From Iodobacter ciconiae (GTDB taxonomy: Bacteria > Pseudomonadota > Gammaproteobacteria > Burkholderiales > Chitinibacteraceae), in the NCBI RefSeq assembly GCF_003952345.1, contig NZ_CP034433.1, forward strand, positions 3,348,001 to 3,412,000: DNA of 64,000 bases, written 5' to 3'. The notes below the pieces were generated by a model, which made no database searches, was not told the DNA's origin, and saw nothing but the letters and a program-made list of their open reading frames with translations. The first letter of the stretch is position 1, and every line of letters starts with the position of its first letter. This document shows, in pieces, positions 57,449-64,000 of this stretch. A program made the translations under genes and the position numbers.

Positions 57449-58485
57449 CGTAACCGACCCCACCCATTCATTGAGTGATTCGCTAGATTTGCGACTCGCC
57501 ACTCCGATGGCGTTTGTTCTTCCCACTGCCTGAAGGCTCGGAAGAACGAATTCTTGTCTTCGTAGCCAAGCATGTAGGCAACTTCAATGAGCGTCAAGGA
57601 AACGTCAGACAAATACTCAAGTGCCAACTGATGTCTTGTGTCACTCACAAGGGCCTGGAAACTGACACCTTCATCCGTCAGGCGCCGTTGTAAGGAGCGT
57701 TCGCTCATAACCAGTTCTGCTGCGACCGAACGAATGTCCGGCCGACCAGCCGTCAACCGCCGGCGCAGTACCCAGCGGGCCTGCTCAGCAACAGAACCCG
57801 ACATCAAATGGTGCTTAAAACGCCGGTCCAGTTCTGGCGCAATAACCTCCAACAAGTCCCTGTTGTAAGTGACGAATTCCTTGTCGAGGTCATCTCGCCG
57901 GAAACTAATACGGTCTTCCGCGGCATTAAACCTGACTTGGCAGCCAAAATATCGTTCGAGCGCGGACCTCGATGCCTCAGGACGGGCCAACTCCAGCGCG
58001 ATTGGTATCAACCGTTCTGAAGTTCCTCTGCGGCCTAGCTCCACGAGCGACGCCATCGTGGCATCGACCAGGGAATATGGAATCGAATCAGGGGCAGCAT
58101 GTGGCCAGCGGACAACGATGTCGCTGCGGTCACCATCCTCCGCGAGTACAGCATCTTCGGGCGTGCACAGACGCTTGAACCGGGCCACCCGATTCAGCGC
58201 ATCACGGAAGTCCCTAGCATGCTGAGCAGCGACGAAAGCCAAGGGCATGACAGCCCCATCCAGAACAGATGCGATGCGTAGCCCGATAGCGGCGTCTTGA
58301 CTAACGGCTTCGATGGCGCGAAAGAGTGCGAAAAACTGTGCAGTGGAAATCTGCGTATCGTCCTTCAGCACGGTGAGCGGCAATGCCGCCCGGCGGACGA
58401 CCTCGGCACGGTCGATTTGAACCCGCTTGATGCCTTCCCACAGCGCGCCAGGCACCTTCATTTTGTCTGGAATAGAGCCGGTCAT
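57445..58485 (-). CDS. AraC-family transcriptional regulator (OruR/ArgR-like)
   Basis: 346 residues. N-terminal Arabinose_bd-type domain about 20-210 (ALPLTVLKDDTQISTAQFFALF), C-terminal double helix-turn-helix about 245-335 (SVAAELVMSERSLQRRL, then GYEDKNSFFRAFRQWEEQTPSEWR). This is the family of OruR/AnoR-like activators that sense small metabolites. Encoded 5 bp after the SDR gene, so it probably regulates its own operon. Confidence 0.92.
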   Translation of the reverse strand: MTGSIPDKMKVPGALWEGIKRVQIDRAEVVRRAALPLTVLKDDTQISTAQFFALFRAIEAVSQDAAIGLRIASVLDGAVMPLAFVAAQHARDFRDALNRVARFKRLCTPEDAVLAEDGDRSDIVVRWPHAAPDSIPYSLVDATMASLVELGRRGTSERLIPIALELARPEASRSALERYFGCQVRFNAAEDRISFRRDDLDKEFVTYNRDLLEVIAPELDRRFKHHLMSGSVAEQARWVLRRRLTAGRPDIRSVAAELVMSERSLQRRLTDEGVSFQALVSDTRHQLALEYLSDVSLTLIEVAYMLGYEDKNSFFRAFRQWEEQTPSEWRVANLANHSMNGWGRLR

Positions 58486-58490
58486 TATGC

Positions 58491-59240
58491 TTATTTGGCT
58501 TGGAAGCCACCATCTACGTTGAGAATGTGACCGGTGACGAAGCTGGCCTCGTCCGAGAGCAGCCAGCTGATGGCATTCGCTATCTCTTCTGGCTTTCCCA
58601 CTCGCTGCATGGGGTGCATTGCTTCAAGTTCGGCGAGATTACTGTTCAACTGCTCTGCGATGATGTCAGTGCGGATAGCTCCGGGCGCCACACCGTTGAT
58701 ACGAATGCCTTGAGCCGCATGGTCGAGTGCTGACGACTTAGTAAGACCAACCACCGCATGCTTGGTCGCCGCATAGGTTCCGCCCCAGGGGATGCCGTTC
58801 AGGCCGGCAATCGATGCCAAATTGACGATAGCCCCTTTGCCTTGTTGGAGCATTTGGGCAATTTCGTACTTCATACTGAAATACACGCCCATCACGTTTA
58901 CTTCAAGCATGTCGCGGAAGTTCTGAGTCTCGGATTGGTTCAGCGAAGAATACTCGTTGAAGATACCCGCATTGTTGACGGCCATGTCGAGCCGGCCGAA
59001 TTCAGCCACGATGCCGTCAATCATTGATTTAACCTTGGCTTCGTCGGACACATCGTTCTGTACGAAGCGAACTTGGGCACCGTCGCGTGCGGCTGCTGAG
59101 ACTTCGGCCAAGGCAACCGCGCCGACTTCTGCTCGGCGACCGCTCATGACGACGTTAACGCCTTGAGCGACGAGCTTGAGGGCTACAGCTTTACCGATGC
59201 CGGTAGCACCGCCGGTAATAAGGGCGACTTGTTTGGACAT
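58491..59240 (-). CDS. Short-chain dehydrogenase/reductase (classical SDR)
   Basis: 249 residues from the ATG 59238-59240 with AAGGAG; upstream in-frame sequence lacks SDR features. Cofactor loop TGGATGIGKAVA (9-20), NNAG (89-92), catalytic Ser143, Tyr156 and Lys160 (GGTYAATKHAVVG). Substrate unknown; typical of glucose-1-dehydrogenase/FabG-like enzymes. First gene of the three-gene operon with the AraC-type regulator and an NAD(P)-binding protein. A perfect dyad is in its leader. Confidence 0.93.
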   Translation of the reverse strand: MSKQVALITGGATGIGKAVALKLVAQGVNVVMSGRRAEVGAVALAEVSAAARDGAQVRFVQNDVSDEAKVKSMIDGIVAEFGRLDMAVNNAGIFNEYSSLNQSETQNFRDMLEVNVMGVYFSMKYEIAQMLQQGKGAIVNLASIAGLNGIPWGGTYAATKHAVVGLTKSSALDHAAQGIRINGVAPGAIRTDIIAEQLNSNLAELEAMHPMQRVGKPEEIANAISWLLSDEASFVTGHILNVDGGFQAK

Positions 59241-59274
59241 TGCAAACTCCTTGAGCTGGTTAAACATACAGTTG

Positions 59275-59289
59275 GCACTTCGGAAGTGC
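59275..59289. promoter_or_regulatory. Perfect dyad in the SDR operon leader
   Basis: GCACTT-CGG-AAGTGC, 15 bp, 35-50 bp upstream of the SDR start. It may be an operator (dimeric regulator) or an RNA hairpin. AraC-type regulators usually use direct repeats, so a different regulator is possible. Confidence 0.4.
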
Positions 59290-59363
59290 ATGTAAGGAGT
59301 ATAGGGAATAATGTCCTGACGACTATATGCGGAACGCGCCACCCTACTAACAGAATACGCCAA

Positions 59364-59828
59364 TATTAGTGTTTGACCAGTACGTGATGTCGTTCACCGC
59401 TATCACAGCACCTATCAGTAATGAAATAGTTAGCGATCCTAACCGTAATCGACCGGTTGCTGGTGAAAGCAGACCTTCAATCGACCGTGGCACCAACGTC
59501 CGGATAGGGTCGGGTGCTGCCTCTCAAGTCCACCGGATAAATGCGAAAGCGCAGGTGGCGAAATCCGATAAGAACGGGGGATAAATTGATAAGAATCTGC
59601 ACTTGGGTGCTAGGAAGGAGTCAATCCCACCCGCCACCGGCTCGGTTATCCACAGCGCAGGAGCCTTCGTGTTTTTGAGGTTGCGGCATTGGGTTTTTTC
59701 TTGGTCGTTCAAGAAAAGAATGCCCCCGCGGGGGTGAACGCTCCTAAATCAACGAGCCGAAGGCACTAAAAAGAAGATCGCTATGCAATATCAGTTATTA
59801 AGTTAGCTTTTTAGTGATGCCTATCGTG
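59364..59828. other. Intergenic region between the SDR operon and the lpxC unit
   Basis: About 465 bp. It holds a 71-codon ORF (59369-59584) with no ribosome site that I do not call, and the inverted copy 2 of the short repeat (59745-59773) beside a GCCCCCGCGGGGG palindrome at about 59722. It might be a junction of an inserted segment. No RNA gene seen. Confidence 0.5.
59745..59773 (-). repeat. Short dispersed repeat, copy 2
   Basis: TAAATCAACGAGCCGAAGGC then ACTAAAAAG, the reverse complement of the element at 52167-52196 with few mismatches. Marks a boundary near the SDR-regulator cassette. Confidence 0.6.
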
Positions 59829-60014
59829 CTAGCCCACCCATAGCCGCTCTATCAGCAGCCCCACAAAAAAGATCACCAGTAAACCCAGTGTCGAATACAG
59901 AATCCATTTGATGAGGCGCAGCCAGCTGGGGTCGCGGCTGCCCTGATATTTGAAAGCGCAGTAAGCAATGCCTAATACGGCGAGAACAAATAGCAGGCGC
60001 AGGACAATAAACAT
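59829..60014 (-). CDS. Small two-helix membrane protein, lpxC-coupled
   Basis: 61 residues overlapping the lpxC stop by one base (TGATG). Two membrane helices: [21 protein letters not shown] and WILYSTLGLLVIFFVGLLIERL with a short charged loop (KYQGSRDPSWLRLIK). No family assigned. The coupling to lpxC and the similar length and topology to other hypothetical genes at this spot in relatives favour a real gene. Confidence 0.72.
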   Translation of the reverse strand: MFIVLRLLFVLAVLGIAYCAFKYQGSRDPSWLRLIKWILYSTLGLLVIFFVGLLIERLWVG

Positions 60015-60928
60015 CAGATTCCCAAGGCAGGTAAATCGTGGAATGAGCTGGGCACGTCGTCCCTGTTTTCGAAGCTGACAATCTCGTAGGAGGATTCGTC
60101 GTCGAGCAGGGCGCGCAGCAGCTTGTTATTCATGGCGTGACCCGATTTATAGCCTTCGAAAGCGGCAATCAGCGGGCGGCCGAGGATGTATAAATCTCCG
60201 ACCAGATCAAGCACTTTGTGGCGGACAAATTCGTCTTCAAAACGCAGACCGCCCTCATTCAGAATGCGGTATTCATCAATTACAATGGCGTTATCCATGC
60301 TGCCGCCACGGGCCAGGCCATTCATACGCAGGTATTCTACTTCATGGATAAAGCCAAAGGTACGGGCGCGGGCGATTTCACTGACATAATTTGTGTCGGC
60401 AAAATCAAGGGTGATCGTCTGGGCCGATTTTTTAAATGCTGGGTGGGCAAAATCGATGGTGAGCGCCACCTTGTAACCATCATGCGGCAGTAATCTCACC
60501 CATTTATCACCTTCGCAGACTTCGATGGGTTTCAGTACACGAACAAACTGCTTGGCCGCATGCTGATCCACGATACCTGCTGATTGCAACAGATAGATAA
60601 AAGGCGCTGCCGATCCATCCATAATCGGCATTTCCGGAGCATCGACTTCAACAACTGCATTGTCGATGCCTAGCCCCGCAAATGCGGACATGATGTGCTC
60701 GATCGTGCCGACACGTACGCCGTCTTTGACGAGCGTGGAGGAGAGCCGCGTGTCGTTGACCAGCGCAGGCGTAACTCTGAATGGCGTCGACTCGGGCAAA
60801 TCGACGCGGTGGAAAACGATCCCGCTATTAACCGGGGCCGGTTTTAGGACGAGGGTTACCCGCTCGCCGGAATGCAGGCCCACACCAACGGCGCGGATAG
60901 TCGTCTTCAGAGTGCGTTGCTGAAACAT
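60014..60928 (-). CDS. lpxC: UDP-3-O-acyl-N-acetylglucosamine deacetylase
   Basis: Committed step of lipid A synthesis, a zinc amidase. Start chosen at the ATG 60926-60928 ([21 protein letters not shown]) with AAAGAGA; an upstream in-frame ATG adds six residues. 304 residues. Zinc ligands H78 ([15 protein letters not shown]), H237 and D241 ([13 protein letters not shown]), general acid H264 ([14 protein letters not shown]), as in the family. Downstream of ftsZ, the classic ftsZ-lpxC order. Confidence 0.97.
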   Translation of the reverse strand: MFQQRTLKTTIRAVGVGLHSGERVTLVLKPAPVNSGIVFHRVDLPESTPFRVTPALVNDTRLSSTLVKDGVRVGTIEHIMSAFAGLGIDNAVVEVDAPEMPIMDGSAAPFIYLLQSAGIVDQHAAKQFVRVLKPIEVCEGDKWVRLLPHDGYKVALTIDFAHPAFKKSAQTITLDFADTNYVSEIARARTFGFIHEVEYLRMNGLARGGSMDNAIVIDEYRILNEGGLRFEDEFVRHKVLDLVGDLYILGRPLIAAFEGYKSGHAMNNKLLRALLDDESSYEIVSFENRDDVPSSFHDLPALGI

Positions 60929-61046
60929 ATTGGTCTCTTTAATCAACAGACCTCAATCTTACCAGCACCGGGTAGTAAGCTGGATTGATCTTTGCAATCT
61001 TGCCAATAGACAATGCCTTTATCTCTGTCTGGGACATCCACTGTGC

Positions 61047-61069
61047 GTAGAGCTGTGGTGCAGCTCTAC
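61047..61069. promoter_or_regulatory. Perfect hairpin between ftsZ and lpxC
   Basis: GTAGAGCTG, loop TGGTG, CAGCTCTAC: a 9-bp perfect stem, 15-37 bp after the ftsZ stop. There is no T-run on the gene strand, so it may not terminate, but could attenuate or stabilise the ftsZ mRNA, or regulate lpxC. Confidence 0.5.
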
Positions 61070-61083
61070 ACTCTTTTCCATCA

Positions 61084-62262
61084 TTAATCTGCCTGACGGC
61101 GCAAGAAAGCAGGGATATCCATATCTACATTAGAGGTGGAAGGGCGGGTGGTTGTTGCCACATCACCGTTTGCACCACGGGTACTGCGATTATTCGGGCG
61201 GAAACCCGGAGGTAAATCGTAAGCACCCCAATCCGGCTCGCCAGAGTGATTGTCTGTGCCGGTTTTAAGTTGCGGTGTCTGCACGACAGATAGCTGCGGC
61301 TTGGTGGCCGTATTACCCATACCGGTGGCGATAATGGTAATGCGGATTTGCTCGCCCAGGCTTTCGTCGTAAACCACACCGTGTTTAACCATGGCATCTT
61401 CTGCAACATGCGACTGAATGATTTCGCGGGCGCGGGTGATTTCGCTTTTCTTCAGGCTGGCACGGCTGGCGCTGATATTTAGCAACACACCACGTGCACC
61501 TTTGAAATTGATGTTGTCCAGAAGCGGGCAGCTGATGGCTTCTTCAGTTGCGCGGATCGCTCGGTTTTCGCCTGCAGCAAAGGCCGATCCCATCATCGCC
61601 ATGCCTTTTTCCTGCATCACAGTTTTAACGTCGGCAAAGTCAACGTTGATCAGGCCTGGGTACTGGATGATTTCTACGATCGACGCGACGGCATTACGCA
61701 GTACATCATCAGCAGCACGGAAGGCTTCATCAACAGTAACGTCTTCGCCAAGCACTTCTTCCAGCTTTTGATTGGAGACAATGATCAGCGAATCAACAGC
61801 GCGTGAAAGCTCGTCGATACCGGCTTGAGCCACTTTCTGGCGCGAGCCTTCGTCAAGACCGGGCTTGGTGACTACGCCCACGGTAAAAATGCCTTTTTCA
61901 CGGGCAATCTGTGCGATCACAGGGGATGCGCCAGTTCCTGTACCACCGCCCATACCTGCGGTGATAAACAAGAGATTGGCGCCACTGATCAGCTCACCAA
62001 TGCGCTCACGGTCGGCTTCGGCCGCTTCGCGAGCGACTTCAGGATCGCAACCTGCACCAAAACCTGTAGAGCCCAATTGCACTATATCTGTTGCCTTGGA
62101 TAGTTTCAGTACCTGTACATCGGTATTAGCGGCAATAAACTGCACGCCGCTTAATGCATGTTCGATCATATTATTGATCGCGTTGCAGCCTGCGCCGCCG
62201 ACACCGATCACCTTAATATTGACGTGATGTGCAACTTCTTGCACTTCGAAAGTTAATGCCAT
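61084..62262 (-). CDS. ftsZ: Cell division protein FtsZ
   Basis: Tubulin-like GTPase forming the Z ring. 392 residues. GTP-binding signature GMGGGTGTGASPVIAQIA, N-terminal IKVIGVGGAGCNAINNMIE, T7 loop NVDFADVKTVMQEKGMAMMG. The C-terminal linker is variable (about 330-378) and ends in the conserved tail DIPAFLRRQAD that binds FtsA and ZipA. Follows ftsA after a 71-bp gap. Confidence 0.98.
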   Translation of the reverse strand: MALTFEVQEVAHHVNIKVIGVGGAGCNAINNMIEHALSGVQFIAANTDVQVLKLSKATDIVQLGSTGFGAGCDPEVAREAAEADRERIGELISGANLLFITAGMGGGTGTGASPVIAQIAREKGIFTVGVVTKPGLDEGSRQKVAQAGIDELSRAVDSLIIVSNQKLEEVLGEDVTVDEAFRAADDVLRNAVASIVEIIQYPGLINVDFADVKTVMQEKGMAMMGSAFAAGENRAIRATEEAISCPLLDNINFKGARGVLLNISASRASLKKSEITRAREIIQSHVAEDAMVKHGVVYDESLGEQIRITIIATGMGNTATKPQLSVVQTPQLKTGTDNHSGEPDWGAYDLPPGFRPNNRSTRGANGDVATTTRPSTSNVDMDIPAFLRRQAD

Positions 62263-62333
62263 GTTGCTCTCCTTGCGTTGCCCGATTTAGGCGGCTTTGG
62301 GGTATTTCCCTGGCCGCTGATGCTTACCCGAAT

Positions 62334-63566
62334 TTAAAATGTGTTTTGAAACCATGATTTCATGCGGCCAAAAATATCCCCTACACCGCCATCTTTACCC
62401 CTGTGTACGGGGTTTTTTAGTAATTGTTCACGTGCGATTAACAACAAACCCACCGCTGTGGAATAGCGCGGGTTTTTAACCACTTCGGCAAGGCCACCCA
62501 CATACTTCGGGGTGCCCATCCGTAATGGCATATGGAAAATCTCCTCCCCAAGCTCAACCATGCCGGGCATCATTGCGGCTCCTCCGGTAATTACAATACC
62601 GCTGGATAGGCGGCCTTCAAAACCGGAACGGCGTAACTCCTGTTGAACTAAACCGTAGAGTTCTTCAACGCGTGGCTCAATGACTTCTGCCAGAGTATGG
62701 CGGCTCATTTGCCGGGCACCGCGCTCGCCTACACCCGGTACTTCGATCATTTGCGCCGGGTCGCTCATATGGCGTAGTGCCACACCATGTTGTAACTTGA
62801 TTGTTTCGGCTTCCGAAGTCGGGGTACGCAACGCCATGGCGATATCGTTGGTGACCTGATCGCCGGCAATCGGTATCACGGCGGTATGGCGGATTGCGCC
62901 GCCAATAAATATCGCCAGATCGGTGGTGCCGCCACCAATATCAACCAGGCAAACACCTAAATCTTTTTCGTCTTCGGTCAGTACCGAATAGGATGAAGCC
63001 AGTGGTTGCAATACCACCTCTTCAATTTCCAGCCCGCAGCGACGTACACATTTGGTGATGTTTTGCACCGCGCTGACGGCACCGCTGACGATATGCACGT
63101 TGACATGTAAACGCACACCCGACATGCCCATCGGCTCTTTTACGCCTTCCTGGCCGTCTATCATGTATTCCTGCGCCAGGATGTGCAGAACCTGATGGTC
63201 AGTCGGGATATTGACTGCACTGGCGGTTTCGATCACGCGGTCTACATCGGCAGAAGTAACTTCTTTATCTTTAATGGCAACCATGCCGTCAGAGTTAATA
63301 CTCTTGATATGGCTGCCTGCAATGCCGGTAAAAACCTGGCTGATTTTGCAATCGGCCATCAGCTCGGCTTCGCCTAAAGCGGATTGGATGGCTGCAACTG
63401 TTTTTTCAATATCGACCACTACGCCACGCTTCAAACCGCGTGAAGCAGCCGAGCCCAGACCGATCACATTGAGCGCACCGTCTTCTTTGATTTCGGCGAC
63501 AACAGCCACCACTTTGGATGTTCCAATGTCCAGCCCGACAATGATGTTTTTGCTATCTCTGGTCAT
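62334..63566 (-). CDS. ftsA: Cell division protein FtsA
   Basis: Actin-like ATPase that tethers FtsZ to the membrane. 410 residues. N-terminal IIVGLDIGTSKVVAVVAEIKEDG, phosphate 2 motif CLVDIGGGTTDLAIFIGGAI, adenosine motif GIVITGGAAMMPGMVELGEE, 1C-type subdomain between. The C-terminal amphipathic membrane-targeting helix is GRMKSWFQNTF. Preceded by ftsQ on the same strand. Confidence 0.97.
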   Translation of the reverse strand: MTRDSKNIIVGLDIGTSKVVAVVAEIKEDGALNVIGLGSAASRGLKRGVVVDIEKTVAAIQSALGEAELMADCKISQVFTGIAGSHIKSINSDGMVAIKDKEVTSADVDRVIETASAVNIPTDHQVLHILAQEYMIDGQEGVKEPMGMSGVRLHVNVHIVSGAVSAVQNITKCVRRCGLEIEEVVLQPLASSYSVLTEDEKDLGVCLVDIGGGTTDLAIFIGGAIRHTAVIPIAGDQVTNDIAMALRTPTSEAETIKLQHGVALRHMSDPAQMIEVPGVGERGARQMSRHTLAEVIEPRVEELYGLVQQELRRSGFEGRLSSGIVITGGAAMMPGMVELGEEIFHMPLRMGTPKYVGGLAEVVKNPRYSTAVGLLLIAREQLLKNPVHRGKDGGVGDIFGRMKSWFQNTF

Positions 63567-63687
63567 CTGACAACCTCTTTACTCAATGTCTTACTTTTTA
63601 AAAACGATTTGATATGAAAATCGTATCGCTGAATTTTTTGTTTGTGGCGGGTTTTGCCCGCACTGCCATATTTAAAACACGACATCG

Positions 63688-64000
63688 TCAAGCCGGTTTA
63701 GCTGCTGCGGGTTTGGCCGGAACAGCTGGCTTCTCCCCGGGTTTACTCTCTACCGGCTTGTACTCTGGCAATCGAACTGCAAAGCCATTGGGGTAACGCA
63801 AATCCACATATTCAAAAGGCTGTTTTAATAAAGCCAGAGAATTGGGGTAGGCCGTTACAAATCGTGCTGTTCTGGTAACTGCCTCGTCTCTGCCTACTTC
63901 AATAACCAGCTGATGATCCAGCTCAAAGCGCCAGGCTCTGCGTTCGGAAAGCCAGACATGGGTCGTTTTTTTTCCCAGAGGCTGCAAGGTTTTATGCAGC
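63688..64000 (-). CDS. ftsQ: Cell division protein FtsQ (5' part outside the window)
   Basis: The C-terminal about 104 residues of the divisome protein FtsQ, cut at the window edge. The visible part reads LHKTLQPLGKKTTHVWLSER, RAWRFELDHQLVIEVGRDE, ARFVTAYPNSLALLKQPFEY and the diagnostic VDLRYPNGFAVRLPEY, with a Pro/Lys/Ala-rich tail. It lies directly upstream of ftsA in the standard ftsQ-ftsA-ftsZ order; about 120 bp separate ftsQ from ftsA. Confidence 0.92.
   Translation of the reverse strand, partial: LHKTLQPLGKKTTHVWLSERRAWRFELDHQLVIEVGRDEAVTRTARFVTAYPNSLALLKQPFEYVDLRYPNGFAVRLPEYKPVESKPGEKPAVPAKPAAAKPA

Noticed and set aside
56750..59240. Calling the SDR-regulator-oxidoreductase cassette a proven horizontal transfer.
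   Set aside because: No integrase, target duplication or tRNA junction is visible and composition was not computed, so it is kept only as an inference.
59369..59584. A 71-codon ORF after the SDR operon.
   Set aside because: It lacks a Shine-Dalgarno and any recognisable protein sequence, and the region looks like junction or repeat DNA.

Overview
This 64 kb window is chromosomal sequence from a betaproteobacterium, most likely of the order Neisseriales (Chromobacteriaceae, Iodobacter-like). The support is the complete 16S rRNA gene, a ubiquinone pathway (Coq7), the lpxC/ftsZ/ftsA/ftsQ cell-wall cluster, and tight pairs such as gloB with a methyltransferase and rnhA-dnaQ-ispD-ispF. The genus is inferred by eye and was not tested by alignment. 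Almost everything is core housekeeping. I see no insertion sequence, CRISPR array, integrase, prophage or tRNA gene.

Layout. 1-8.2 kb: the 3'-truncated lytic transglycosylase mltD, gloB and a divergent methyltransferase, a coupled run rnhA-dnaQ-ispD-ispF plus a secretin-N-like periplasmic protein, then lpxH and two cyclophilins on the other strand. 8.3-14.4 kb: coq7, a formate/nitrite channel, an OsmC protein, rplM-rpsI, argC with a coiled-coil membrane protein and a bactofilin, and erpA. 14.5-25.3 kb: polyphosphate:AMP phosphotransferase (frameshifted), a nitroreductase, a frameshifted unknown membrane protein, dinB, a patatin lipoprotein with trmO, a Na+-symporter, an amidase and proS. 25.5-31.2 kb: a complete rRNA operon (promoter, boxA, 16S, a spacer without tRNAs, 23S, 5S, terminator). 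Its 23S gene carries a 422-bp intervening sequence in the helix 45 region that encodes a 122-aa four-helix-bundle protein. 31.3-38.2 kb: a fabI-ackA-pta acetyl-phosphate/lipid cluster, pncB (frameshifted) and pssA. 38.2-49.4 kb: tyrS, purK/purE with a small membrane gene between them, msbA, rsmE, and the creB/creC/creD envelope-stress locus interrupted by two unknown small genes. 49.5-56.5 kb: a second patatin, a CNNM/CBS/CorC membrane protein, an alpha/beta hydrolase and a natAB-type ABC exporter set among copies of a dispersed palindromic repeat. 56.7-59.3 kb: an SDR, AraC-family regulator and NAD(P)-binding protein operon that looks like an accessory cassette. 59.8-64 kb: lpxC, ftsZ, ftsA and the 3' part of ftsQ.

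Most notable: (i) the protein-coding intervening sequence in 23S, whose ORF stop codon lies inside the excision stem; (ii) three genes (pap, a membrane protein, pncB) each broken by loss of one G in a G-run, which suggests systematic undercalling of homopolymers or real hypermutable tracts; (iii) an intergenic repeat family with inverted ends, AAACCCAAATCTTGAACCAC-like, between 39.5 and 56.5 kb; (iv) helically phased direct repeats upstream of creD that resemble the CreB/BlrA recognition tag, and an uncharacterised gene pair inserted in that locus.
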